Origin: Streptomyces spongiae
Lineage (GTDB): Bacteria; Actinomycetota; Actinomycetes; Streptomycetales; Streptomycetaceae
Length of the DNA stretch: 47,066 nucleotides
Assembly: GCF_009377185.1 (NCBI RefSeq)
Contig: NZ_VJZC01000020.1
Coordinates: forward strand, 1 to 47,066
Reading direction: 5' to 3'
Positions within the stretch are counted from its first letter, which is position 1, and each line of letters opens with the position of its first letter. Below are positions 31,181 through 41,471 of the stretch, one piece after another. A program made the position numbers and the translations under genes. The notes beneath the pieces were generated by a model. The model was not told the origin of the DNA. It ran no database searches and saw only the letters and a program-made list of their open reading frames with translations.

Positions 31181-32542
31181 ATGAGTGACAGAACCACCCC
31201 GTCGGCGGGCCGCCTCCTGGTGCGCGGCTGCGACGTGCTGCGCGTCCCGCCGACGGGTGAGTGCGAGGTCCTGCGGGCGCGGGACATCGTGGTGGCGGCC
31301 GGTGTCATCCAGGAGATACGGCCGACCGGCATGGCAGCACACGAGGTTGCGGACGTGATCGACGGGCGCGGGCTGCTCGCCGTCCCCGGTCTGGTCAACG
31401 CGCACACGCACAGCCCGATGGTGCTGATGCGCGGCGCCGCCGAGGACGTCACGGTCGAGGGCTGGTTCAACGACCGGGTCTGGCCGATGGAGAGCAACCT
31501 GACCCCCGCCGACGTACGGCTCGGCGCCCGGCTGGCCTGTGCCGAGATGATCCGATCCGGGGTCACGACCTTCGCCGACCACTACTTCTTCCCCGAACAG
31601 ATCGCCGAGGCGGTCGCCGAGAGCGGGCTGCGGGCCGACATCGCGCCCACCCACTTCAGCAACAGGGGCCAGGAGGCCCTGGAGTCGACCGTACGGTTCG
31701 CCGAGGAGTGGCACGGCGGTGCCGGGGGACGGGTGACCGTCTCGCTCGGGCCGCACGCGCCGTACACCGTCGAGGACGCCGACCTGCGGACCCTGGCCGG
31801 GCACGCGCGACGGCTCGGGGTGCGGATGCACATCCACGCCGCCGAGCACCTGGAGCAGACACACTCCAGCCTGGAGCGGCGCGGCATCACGCCGATCCGG
31901 GTACTGCACGAGACCGGCGTGCTGGCCGCCGGCGCCCTGATCGCGCACGGCTGCGGCATCGTCGAGGACGACCTCCCGTTGCTGGCCGAGTACGCGGACT
32001 CCACCGCCGTGGCCTGCTGCCCCAAGGTGTACCTCAAGCACGCGTTGTCCCCGCTGACCCCGGTCCGCGACCTGCTCGCCGCCGGAGTCACCGTGGCTGT
32101 CGGGACGGACGGCGCCGCCGGTCACAACACCCTCGACGTGTGGGAGGCGCTCCGGCTCGTCGCGCTCACCCAGAAGCAGGCCGTGCGGGACGCCACGTGG
32201 ATGACGGTCTCCGACACCCTGCGACTGGCCCTGCGCGGCGGTGCCCGCGCCCTCGGCCTGAAGGACCGGATCGGAGCGCTGGAGCCGGGCATGCGCGCCG
32301 ACATCGTCCTCACCGACCTGTCCGGTACGCACTGCCGTCCGCTGCACGACCCGCGCGCCGCGCTCGTGTACAGCGCCCGAGCCGCCGACGTGCGCACGGT
32401 GATCGTCGACGGCCGGGTCCTGATGCGGGACGGCGAGTTGCTGACCATGGACGAGAGCGAGCTGCTGGCCGAGGCCGACGCGGTGGTGGCGCGCGTCCTC
32501 GACACCTCCCACGGGACGGCGGTCCAGCACTATGCCCCCTGA
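31181..32542 (+). CDS. Amidohydrolase of the nucleoside/purine deaminase type
   Basis: This 453-aa metal-dependent hydrolase of the amidohydrolase superfamily has the first metal pair in NAHTHSPMVLMRG. Later histidines lie in HIHAAEHLEQ and in IAHGCGI, and the catalytic Asp is in VGTDGAAGHN. These motifs fit the 5'-methylthioadenosine/S-adenosylhomocysteine/8-oxoguanine deaminase group. Given the LacI operator at its promoter and the downstream nucleoside transporter and phosphorylase, I infer that it deaminates an adenine- or guanine-type nucleoside or base brought in by that transporter. It starts leaderless at the ATG at 31181 and overlaps the LacI gene by 11 bases. Confidence 0.87.
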   Translation: MSDRTTPSAGRLLVRGCDVLRVPPTGECEVLRARDIVVAAGVIQEIRPTGMAAHEVADVIDGRGLLAVPGLVNAHTHSPMVLMRGAAEDVTVEGWFNDRVWPMESNLTPADVRLGARLACAEMIRSGVTTFADHYFFPEQIAEAVAESGLRADIAPTHFSNRGQEALESTVRFAEEWHGGAGGRVTVSLGPHAPYTVEDADLRTLAGHARRLGVRMHIHAAEHLEQTHSSLERRGITPIRVLHETGVLAAGALIAHGCGIVEDDLPLLAEYADSTAVACCPKVYLKHALSPLTPVRDLLAAGVTVAVGTDGAAGHNTLDVWEALRLVALTQKQAVRDATWMTVSDTLRLALRGGARALGLKDRIGALEPGMRADIVLTDLSGTHCRPLHDPRAALVYSARAADVRTVIVDGRVLMRDGELLTMDESELLAEADAVVARVLDTSHGTAVQHYAP

Positions 32543-33587
32543 GCCGTACACGGTGGGCCGCCAGGTGTCCGTCCGACGGCCCGCCTCCATCAAGGACGTG
32601 GCCGCCGCCGCGGGCGTCAGCCCCACCACCGTCTCCCACGTCCTGAGCGGCAACCGGCCGGTCAACGAGCACACCGCCGCCCGCGTCCGGAGCGTCGTCA
32701 ACCGTCTCGGCTACGTCCCGGCCTCGCTCGCCCGCAGCCTCCAGGCCGGCTCCACCTCGGTGATCGGCCTGCTGATCCCCGACATCAGCAACACCTTCTT
32801 CGCGGAGCTGGCCAAGGGCGCCGAGGACGCCGCCCACGACCTCGGCTACGGACTGATCCTGTGCAACACCGAGTTCGACGCCGACCGCGAGGACCGCTAC
32901 CTCGGCATGATCCGCAGCCGGTTCATCGACGGCATGGTGTACGCCTCGGGTTCCCCGCCGTCGCGCAGGCGGCTGGAGGCCCTGATGGGCAAGTTCCCCA
33001 TCGCGCTCGCCGACGAGGAGGTCGAGGGGCTTCAGGGCGCGCTCATCGCGACCGCGGACCACGAGGCGGGCGGGCGGCTGGTCGGCGAGCACCTGCGGGC
33101 GCTCGGTCACCGGCGGGCCCTGATGCTGACCGGCCCGCGCGCACTGAAGAGTGGTGTCGCCCGTGCGCAGGGCTTCGTCCGGGCCTTCGGGGGTGAGGTC
33201 GTCGAACGCGTCGGCGACTTCAAGGAGAGCTCCGGCTACCGCCTGGTCGCCGACCTCCTCGACCGGGGCGGCCTCGACTGCACGGCCGTGTTCGCGGCCA
33301 ACGACCTGATGGCGTTCGGCGCCCTCACCGCGCTGCGGGAGGCCGGACTGTCGGTGCCGGACGACATCTCGGTGGCCGGCTTCGACGACATCCGCGCCGC
33401 CTCACTGGCCCACCCGCCCCTGACCACCGTGCACCAGCCCGCCTACGACGTGGGCCGCACCGCCACCGCGCAACTCCTCCAGTACGTCACCCGGGGCGAG
33501 GTCCCGCCCGCGTCCCGGCACACGCTTCCCGTCGAGCTGAAGGTACGGGGCAGCACGGCCCCGGCCACCGCCCTACGACACCGCTGA
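32532..33587 (+). CDS. LacI-family transcriptional regulator
   Basis: This 351-aa repressor has an N-terminal helix-turn-helix (about 18-66; [32 protein letters not shown]) and a hinge helix with the [10 protein letters not shown] pattern. Its periplasmic-binding-protein-like ligand domain begins at [17 protein letters not shown]. The gene overlaps the amidohydrolase gene, so the two share a transcript. The identical palindromes upstream of the amidohydrolase and of the BMP transporter are its probable targets. The ligand is likely a nucleoside or purine; inference from context only. Confidence 0.9.
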   Translation: MPPEPYTVGRQVSVRRPASIKDVAAAAGVSPTTVSHVLSGNRPVNEHTAARVRSVVNRLGYVPASLARSLQAGSTSVIGLLIPDISNTFFAELAKGAEDAAHDLGYGLILCNTEFDADREDRYLGMIRSRFIDGMVYASGSPPSRRRLEALMGKFPIALADEEVEGLQGALIATADHEAGGRLVGEHLRALGHRRALMLTGPRALKSGVARAQGFVRAFGGEVVERVGDFKESSGYRLVADLLDRGGLDCTAVFAANDLMAFGALTALREAGLSVPDDISVAGFDDIRAASLAHPPLTTVHQPAYDVGRTATAQLLQYVTRGEVPPASRHTLPVELKVRGSTAPATALRHR

Positions 33588-33679
33588 CCCCTGTCTCCGG
33601 GCGCCCCAAGACACCGTTCCACGCGGCTGCGCCCCGTGCCACGCTGCCCCAACCTGCCCTGCCCGAAAGGCGGTTCGCC

Positions 33680-34429
33680 ATGCCCAGAGTCCTCGTCGTC
33701 GGGGAGTCCTGGTTCACGTACACGGTCCACCAGAAGGGCTTCGACGCCTTCCACACCGCGGAGTACACCGAGGGCGGCGGCGTCTTCCTCGACGCGCTGC
33801 GCTCACGCGGCCACGACGTGACGTACGTGCCCTCGCACGAGATACCCACGCGCGTGCCGGACTCCGCCGACGGCTTCGACACGTACGACGTCGTCGTCAT
33901 CAGCGACGTCGGCGCCAACAGTTTCCAGCTGCCGCCCCAGACCTTCAGCGCCTCCGTACCCGCCCCGGACCGCTCCGAGCTGGTGCGGGACTTCGTGGAG
34001 CGGGGCGGCGGGGTGCTGATGATCGGCGGCTACCTCACCTTCAGCGGCATCGACGCCCGCGCCCGCTGGGGCCGGACGCCACTGGCCGCCGCGCTGCCGG
34101 TGGTGATGCTCGACCGCGACGACCGGGTGGAGCTCCCGGCGGGCGCCGTGCCCGAGGTGGTGGGCGAGCACGCGGTCGTACGGGGCATGGAGCGGGCCTG
34201 GCCGGCGCTGCTCGGCCTCAACGAGGTCGCCGTACGCGAGGAGGCCGCACTCCTGGCCGAGTGCGCCGGGCATCCGCTGCTCGCGGTCGGCAGCCATGGC
34301 GCGGGCAGGTCCGCCGCGTTCACCTCCGACGTGGCACCGCACTGGGCGCCGCCGCCGTTCCTGGCCTGGGACGGGTACGCGGAGCTGTGGGACCGGCTGG
34401 TGCGCTGGCTGGCGGGGGCGGAGCTGTGA
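33680..34429 (+). CDS. ThuA/GATase-like protein of unknown role
   Basis: This 249-aa cytoplasmic protein has a class I glutamine-amidotransferase-like fold (PRVLVVGESWFTYTVHQKGF, then a beta-alpha pattern through GGGVLMIGGYLTFSGIDA, and a C-terminal domain ending RLVRWLAG). The cysteine-nucleophile elbow of true amidotransferases is not present at the MIGGY position, so it is probably not a glutaminase. It looks like the ThuA-type proteins found with sugar and nucleoside catabolic genes. Its stop codon overlaps the DeoD gene start (GTGA), so the two are translated together. It is a candidate for a sugar- or nucleoside-modifying step that has not been described. Confidence 0.7.
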   Translation: MPRVLVVGESWFTYTVHQKGFDAFHTAEYTEGGGVFLDALRSRGHDVTYVPSHEIPTRVPDSADGFDTYDVVVISDVGANSFQLPPQTFSASVPAPDRSELVRDFVERGGGVLMIGGYLTFSGIDARARWGRTPLAAALPVVMLDRDDRVELPAGAVPEVVGEHAVVRGMERAWPALLGLNEVAVREEAALLAECAGHPLLAVGSHGAGRSAAFTSDVAPHWAPPPFLAWDGYAELWDRLVRWLAGAEL

Positions 34430-35373
34430 CGGCTGGACACCAGGTGTCGGGCGGCTCCGCCGACCGGCACGACGCGCCCACCGCGCCCGGCGCCCGGGAC
34501 GGAGGCGAGCGCGCCGTTGCCGTGCCCGACGCTGCCGTGCCCGACGCTGCCGTGCCCGCCGACCGGGCCGAGCGCGAGCGGGCCGTCGGCGACCAATCCG
34601 GCGCGAGCCCGGTCACCGGCACCCGGCCCGGCCACGGCCCCGTGACCGGCACACCCCACATAGCCGCCGGCCCCGGCGACTTCGCCCCGCTCGTCCTCAT
34701 GCCCGGAGACCCGCGCCGGGCCCGGCGCATCGCCGAAACGTTTCTGGCGGACGCGCGGCTGGTCACCGACGTCCGCGGCGTCCTCGGCTACACCGGCACC
34801 CACCGGGGCGAGCCCCTGTCGGTCCTCGCCTCCGGCATGGGCATCCCGTCCGTGTCGATCTACGCGACGGAGTTGTTCCGGCACTACGGCGTGCGCAGGA
34901 TCGTCCGGGTCGGCACCGCCGGGGCGCTGCCGCTCACGGTGGCCGTGCGGGACGTGGTGATCGCCTCGGCCGCGCACACCGACTCCAGCATCAGCCGCGT
35001 CCTCGTCGACGGCGTGAGCCTCTCGCACACGCCCTCCTACGGCCTGCTGCGCGCGGCCGCCAACGCGGCGGGGCAGCAGGGCGAGGCCGCGGTGCACATC
35101 GGCCCGGTGTTCACCAGCGACCACTTCTACCTCGACCGTCCCGCCCTCTTCGACGCGCTGGAGCGCAGGGGCACGCTCGCCGTGGAGATGGAGGCGGCGG
35201 GACTGTACGCCGTGGCCGCCACCGAGGGCGGCGAGGCGTTGGCCGTGCTGACGGCCTCCGACCACCTCCGCACCGAGGAGGCCCTCTCCGCCGCCGAGCG
35301 CGAGACCTGCTTCGACCGGGCCGTGCGCATCGCCGCGGCGGCCCTGCTCGGCGATGTCCGAATTTCTCCTTGA
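34426..35373 (+). CDS. deoD: Purine nucleoside phosphorylase (DeoD type)
   Basis: This enzyme splits purine nucleosides with phosphate into the free base and ribose 1-phosphate. The core (about the last 240 residues) has TPHIAAGPGDFAPLVLMPGD, SGMGIPSVSIYATEL, VRVGTAGAL, VEMEAAGLYAV and SDHLRTEE, whose Asp matches the catalytic Asp204 of E. coli PNP. Counted from the GTG at 34426 (overlapping the previous stop) the protein is 315 aa, with a low-complexity N-terminal extension of about 75 residues containing 15-bp repeats. A GTG at 34642 would give a protein of normal size but has no ribosome binding site. It works with the transporter and the deaminase in nucleoside salvage. Confidence 0.87.
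   Translation: MTAGHQVSGGSADRHDAPTAPGARDGGERAVAVPDAAVPDAAVPADRAERERAVGDQSGASPVTGTRPGHGPVTGTPHIAAGPGDFAPLVLMPGDPRRARRIAETFLADARLVTDVRGVLGYTGTHRGEPLSVLASGMGIPSVSIYATELFRHYGVRRIVRVGTAGALPLTVAVRDVVIASAAHTDSSISRVLVDGVSLSHTPSYGLLRAAANAAGQQGEAAVHIGPVFTSDHFYLDRPALFDALERRGTLAVEMEAAGLYAVAATEGGEALAVLTASDHLRTEEALSAAERETCFDRAVRIAAAALLGDVRISP
34519..34560 (+). repeat. 15-bp tandem repeat in the DeoD N-terminal extension
   Basis: The unit gccgtgcccgacgct occurs 2.8 times and encodes AVPDA. It lies in the part of the open frame that has no counterpart in other phosphorylases. Confidence 0.85.
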
Positions 35374-35398
35374 GGTAATCAGACCGAAACCCAGCGAC

Positions 35399-35428
35399 GT
35401 AGCCAAAACGTTTTGCACTTCCTACTGT
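35399..35428 (+). promoter_or_regulatory. LacI-type operator and promoter of the BMP transporter operon
   Basis: The palindrome AAAACGTTTT lies at 35405-35414. TACTGT (35423-35428) is a plausible -10 box, with a weak -35 near 35399-35404, so the operator sits over the promoter spacer. The bases around the palindrome match, in reverse orientation, those of the amidohydrolase operator over 16 positions. Confidence 0.7.
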
Positions 35429-35490
35429 CAACGCAACGCATACCGAGGCAGGAAACAATGATCGGCCACTCACCGACCAGGAGAATGATG

Positions 35491-36585
35491 ATGCGACACG
35501 GAAGAAGCGCCGCCCTCGCGGTGGCGGGGGCACTCGCCCTCACCGCGTGCGGAGGATCGGGTGGCGACGACAACTCCGGAGCGGCGGCGTCCGGAAAGCC
35601 GCGCATCAAACTCGTGATCAATGGCGGACTGGGCGACAAGTCGTTCTTCGACTCCGCCTACGAGGGGCTGAAGAAGGCCGAGAAGGACCTCGGCTACGAG
35701 CTCAAGGTGGTGGAACTGGGCTCGGACCGCACCAAGTGGGAGCCCGGCTTCGAGGACGCCGCCGCGGCCGACGACTACGACATCCTGGCCGCCGGCACCT
35801 TCGAGGTCACCGACTACATAGGCGAACTCGCCCCGCAATACCCGGACAAGAAGTTCTGGCTCTTCGACGCCCCGGTCGACTACACGGGCAAGAACGGTAC
35901 GTGCTCCAACAAGTGCGAGAACGTCTACTCCGTGACCTTCAAGCAGAACGAGGGCGGCTATCTCGCCGGATTCCTCGCCGAGAAGCTGGTGGCCGGGAAA
36001 TCCCTCAAGGGAGCGGAATCCTTGAAGAAGGTCGGCGTCATGCCGGGAGTGAAGATTCCCGTCATCGACGACTTCGTCGTGGGTTTCAAGGCCGGATTCA
36101 AGGACGCCGGCGGAAAGAACTCCGACGTGCTCGTGCAGTACGTGGGCGGCGACAAGCCTTTCGGCGACCCCGCCAAGGGCAAGGAGATCTCCACCGCGAT
36201 GTACGGCCAGGGCGCCGCGCTGGTGTGGCCGGTCGCCGGGCTCTCCGGACTCGGCACCTTCGAGTCGGCCGTCAGCGCCGGGCGTTACACCTTCGGCGTG
36301 GACTCCGACCAGTACCAGACCCTCACCGACCAGGCCCAGAAGAACACCGTCGTCACCTCCATCCTGAAGAACGTCGGCAACGCCCTCTACAAGGCCGCGC
36401 AGGACGACAAGAAGGACTCCCTGAAGTACGGCGCCGTCGACACGGTCGGCCTCGCCGACGACGCCGTGGGCTACGTGAACGACGACCACTTCAAGGAGCT
36501 GGTCCCGCAGAAGACCCGCACCGCACTCCAGCAAGCCGCTGACAAGGTCAAGTCCGGCTCCGTCACGGTCCCCAGCGCCCTCTAG
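35491..36585 (+). CDS. BMP-family nucleoside-binding lipoprotein
   Basis: This 364-aa substrate-binding lipoprotein has a short signal and the lipobox ALTAC (Cys20 from the ATG at 35491), which has AGGAG seven bases upstream. The mature domain matches the BMP/PnrA family (INGGLGDKSFFDSAYEGLKK, then FAAGTFEVTDYIGELAPQYP-like and VTFKQNEGGYLAGFLAE). Known members bind purine nucleosides. It stands at the head of the ATPase and permease genes under a LacI operator, making it the receptor of a nucleoside ABC importer. Other ATG starts lie just upstream but lack good spacing to the ribosome binding site. Confidence 0.92.
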   Translation: MRHGRSAALAVAGALALTACGGSGGDDNSGAAASGKPRIKLVINGGLGDKSFFDSAYEGLKKAEKDLGYELKVVELGSDRTKWEPGFEDAAAADDYDILAAGTFEVTDYIGELAPQYPDKKFWLFDAPVDYTGKNGTCSNKCENVYSVTFKQNEGGYLAGFLAEKLVAGKSLKGAESLKKVGVMPGVKIPVIDDFVVGFKAGFKDAGGKNSDVLVQYVGGDKPFGDPAKGKEISTAMYGQGAALVWPVAGLSGLGTFESAVSAGRYTFGVDSDQYQTLTDQAQKNTVVTSILKNVGNALYKAAQDDKKDSLKYGAVDTVGLADDAVGYVNDDHFKELVPQKTRTALQQAADKVKSGSVTVPSAL

Positions 36586-36603
36586 CCGGAAGCGCCTCGC
36601 GAG

Positions 36604-38189
<1,586 letters not shown>

Positions 38190-38193
<4 letters not shown>

Positions 38194-39302
38194 CCGCCAC
38201 CCTCGTGGAGACCGAGGACCGCCGCGCCTACCGGGCCACCCGGCGCCGTGACCTCGCCGTCGACCTCAGCATGACCCTGGCCACCATCCTCGCCGCCCTC
38301 GCGATCGGCTTCGTCGTCATGCTCGCCACCGGCAAGGACCCGGTACGGGCGTACGAGGCGATGCTCACCGGGCCACTGGAGCGCTCCTTCCGGGTGGGCC
38401 GCTGGCTGGAGGACGCGACCACGCTCACGCTGCTCGGGCTGTCGGTGGCCATCCCGTTCCGGGCCCGGCAGATCAGCCTGGGTGCCGAGAGCCAGCTGTA
38501 CGCCGGGGCACTGGCGGCGGCCATGGTGGCGATCTTCGTGCCGCTGCCGCCCGTCGTCGCGGTGATCGTGCCGCTCGTCGCCGCTGCCGCCGCGGGCGCC
38601 GGGATGGGCCTGGTGCCGGGCGCGATGAAGGCACGGCTCGGCGCCAACGAGATCGTGGCCACGCTGATGCTCAACGCCATCGCCGTCCGCGTCTACGACT
38701 ACCTGGTCAATGGCCCGCTGAAGCAGCCCGGCAGCACCGCCGTGCACTCGGACCCCATCCGGCCGGACTCCGCGCTCACCCCGCTCCAGGAGTGGTTCGG
38801 TGTGCCCCTGGGCCGCGCCAACACGGGCTTCGTGCTGATGCTGCTCACGGCCGTCGCGCTGTGGCTGCTGATCACCCGCACCCCGCTCGGCTACCGCATC
38901 CGGATGACCGGCTCCAACCCCGACTTCGCCGAGTACGGCGGCATCCGCGTGCCCCGCGCCATCGAGTGGAGCTTCGTCATCGGCGGCGCCGTGGCGGGTC
39001 TGGCCGGGGCGCACCTCGTGCAGGGCGTGTACGGGCGCCTCGAACCGGGCCTCGCCGGAAGCCTCGCCTTCGAGGGGATCGTCGTGGCCCTTCTGGCCCG
39101 CAACAACCCGCTGGTCGTCGTGGTCGCCGGGCTCTTCTACTCGTACCTGCGCTCCGGCGGAGACATCATGGAACAGCAGACGGACGTCGGTACCGAGATC
39201 GTCGTGGTCATCCAGGCGGTCATCGTGCTGCTGGTCACCGCCCAGGCCCTGCCGGACCTCCTCAAGCGCCGCATCGCGCGCAGACAGGCGGGTGTCCGAT
39301 GA
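38190..39302 (+). CDS. Nucleoside ABC importer permease 1
   Basis: This 370-aa membrane protein has about nine hydrophobic helices and the BPD_transp_2 pattern. It begins with a charged tail, then [26 protein letters not shown], with typical segments [17 protein letters not shown] and [16 protein letters not shown]. It is translationally coupled to the ATPase gene upstream and the second permease downstream (both ATGA). It resembles the first permease of nucleoside importers related to NupB/YufP and contributes half of the pore. Confidence 0.9.
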
Positions 39303-40234
39303 GTTCCGTCCTCGACGTCGTCCTCAGCAGCGCCTTCCTCGCGGCGGTGCTGCGGGTCGCCACCCCCTACCTGCTCGCCGCGTTCGGCGGACTCGTCGCC
39401 GAGCGCGCCGGGATCAGCAACATCGGCCTGGAGGGCCAGATGCTCTCCGCCGCCTGCACCGGGGCGCTGGTCGCCGGGTACAGCGGCTCGGTGACGGCCG
39501 GAGCGGTGTGCGGGATCGCGGTCGCCGCGCTCCTCGGTCTGCTGCTCGCCGCGCTGCGCCTGGAGCTGGGCGCCGACGCGATCATCGCGGGCATCGGCCT
39601 CAACCTGCTCGCCTCGGGCGCCACCGCCTACACGGTCTTCACCTTCCTCGACGACAAGGGCGGCACGTCCGGTCTGAAGAGCGGCACCCTGCCGACCGTC
39701 GCCCTGCCGGGCATCGAGAGCATCCCCGTGCTCGGGGACGTGCTGAGCGGCCAGAACACGGTCACCTGGCTGGCCTTCCTGGCCGCCCCGGCCGTCGCCT
39801 GGCTGTTCTACCGCACCCGCTTCGGGTTCCACCTGCGCGCCGTCGGCGAGATGCCCGAGGCCGCCGCCTCCGTGGGCATCGCGGTACGGCGCGTCCAGTA
39901 CGCGGGCCTCGCGCTGAGCGGTGCCCTCGCCGGACTCGCCGGGGTCTTCCTCAGCATGGGCTACGTGTCCTTCTTCGTACGGGACATGACCGCGGGGCGC
40001 GGCTTCATCGCCCTCGCCGCCGTGTTCCTCGGCGGCCTGAGGCCCTGGGGTGTCTTCCTGGCGGCGCTCGGCTTCGGCGCGGCGGAGGCGCTGGCCGTAC
40101 AACTCGGCACCCTGGACGTGCCGCCGCAGCTGGTCTCGACGATCCCCTACGCGCTGACGCTGGTGGCGCTCGCCGTGTACGCCTGGCGCCGTAAGCGCAG
40201 GGGCGCCGGGGAGGTCACGGCCGCCTCCATGTGA
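39299..40234 (+). CDS. Nucleoside ABC importer permease 2
   Basis: This 311-aa membrane protein has about nine helices and the second-permease signature [17 protein letters not shown], followed by [18 protein letters not shown]. It ends with a basic tail. The start ATG at 39299 overlaps the preceding stop codon. It pairs with permease 1, as NupC/YufQ-like proteins do, to complete the importer. No gene of this operon follows in direct overlap; the next gene is 73 bases away. Confidence 0.9.
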   Translation: MSSVLDVVLSSAFLAAVLRVATPYLLAAFGGLVAERAGISNIGLEGQMLSAACTGALVAGYSGSVTAGAVCGIAVAALLGLLLAALRLELGADAIIAGIGLNLLASGATAYTVFTFLDDKGGTSGLKSGTLPTVALPGIESIPVLGDVLSGQNTVTWLAFLAAPAVAWLFYRTRFGFHLRAVGEMPEAAASVGIAVRRVQYAGLALSGALAGLAGVFLSMGYVSFFVRDMTAGRGFIALAAVFLGGLRPWGVFLAALGFGAAEALAVQLGTLDVPPQLVSTIPYALTLVALAVYAWRRKRRGAGEVTAASM

Positions 40235-40307
40235 CATCCACTCCACACCCGCACCGTGCCGCCACGCGGTGGTTCCGCCCTGCCCACCCTTCCCGGAAAG
40301 AAGAACC

Positions 40308-41471
40308 ATGCGACACGGACATCGCACCCTCCTCGGCGGCCTCGCGGCGGCCACCTTCCTCAGCGCGGTCCTCCCCGCGAGCGCGATGGCGGCTCCGCAC
40401 GAACGCCCCCCGGCCGTACGGCTCCTGGACACGCTCACCGTCCCGGCCGGAACCACCGAGGACGGCATGCCGTTCGGCGGGCTCTCCGGTATCGACTACG
40501 ACCGGCGGTCCGGCGAGTACGTGGCGATCAGCGACGACCGCTCGGAGAACGGCAAGGCCCGCTTCTACACCCTGCGTCTGCCCCTGCGCGGCGGCGCGTT
40601 CACGAAGCCCGTGGTGGAGGGCCTGACGGTTCTCGACGACACCGACGGCGAGCCGTTCGCGACGAAGGCCGTCGACCCCGAGTCGATCCGCTGGACGCCG
40701 GGCGGCCGGAGCCTGCTGTGGACCAGCGAGGGCGCTTCCAGCTCCGGCCGGCCGGCGTTCCTGCGCGAGGCCGGCCCCGAGGGCGCGTACCGCCGCGAGC
40801 TGCCCCTGCCCGACGCCTACGCCCCGGTCCGGGACGGCGCCGGCAAGCTCGTCGCCGGCGTCCGCAACAACCAGGCGCTGGAGGGCCTCACCCTCACCCC
40901 GGACGGCAGGAAAGCCGTCACCGTGACCGAGAACGCCCTCGTCCAGGACGGCCCCGCCGCGAGCCTGACGAGCGGGAGCCCCTCCCGGCTGCTGGTCTCG
41001 GACCGCCGGACGGGACGACCCGAGGCCCAGTACGTCTACGAGGTCGACCCGGTCTCGGACGCCGCGACCGCCCCGCTGCCCCCGCCGGTGAACACCTTCT
41101 CCTCCGACCGGGGCGTCTCCGAGATCCTCGCGATCAGCCGCACCGACTTCATCACCGTGGAACGGTCCTTCGCCTCCGGTGTCGGCTTCGCCATCCGCCT
41201 CTACTGGACCACGACGCGCGGCGCGACCGAGGTGAGCGGCGAGCATGCCCTGTCCGGCACCGAGACGCCCATGCGAAAGAAGCTGCTCTTCGACTTCACC
41301 ACCTCCGGCACAGACGCCGACAACGTCGAGGGCATCACCTGGGGCCCCGTCCTGCCCGACGGCTCCCGCTCCCTCGTCCTCGTCTCCGACGACAACTTCG
41401 GCTTCAACGGCGGCACCACGAAGTTCCACCTGCTGGCCGTACGACCATGGGTCACCAGCGGGGGAGCCTGA
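40308..41471 (+). CDS. Secreted esterase-like protein of the phytase family
   Basis: This 387-aa exported protein has a signal peptide (MRHGHRTLLGG, hydrophobic core, ASAMAAP). The mature region has the beta-propeller features of the esterase-like-activity-of-phytase family: GLSGIDYDRRSGEYVAISDD, ESIRWTPGGRSLLWTSEG, NQALEGLTLTPDGR and DNVEGITWGPVLPDG. It lies 73 bases downstream of the nucleoside permease gene on the same strand. A shared transcript is possible, so it might release phosphate or acyl groups from extracellular nucleotides before uptake; this is inference. Its end overlaps the convergent glucarate dehydratase gene by 20 bases. Confidence 0.78.
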   Translation: MRHGHRTLLGGLAAATFLSAVLPASAMAAPHERPPAVRLLDTLTVPAGTTEDGMPFGGLSGIDYDRRSGEYVAISDDRSENGKARFYTLRLPLRGGAFTKPVVEGLTVLDDTDGEPFATKAVDPESIRWTPGGRSLLWTSEGASSSGRPAFLREAGPEGAYRRELPLPDAYAPVRDGAGKLVAGVRNNQALEGLTLTPDGRKAVTVTENALVQDGPAASLTSGSPSRLLVSDRRTGRPEAQYVYEVDPVSDAATAPLPPPVNTFSSDRGVSEILAISRTDFITVERSFASGVGFAIRLYWTTTRGATEVSGEHALSGTETPMRKKLLFDFTTSGTDADNVEGITWGPVLPDGSRSLVLVSDDNFGFNGGTTKFHLLAVRPWVTSGGA

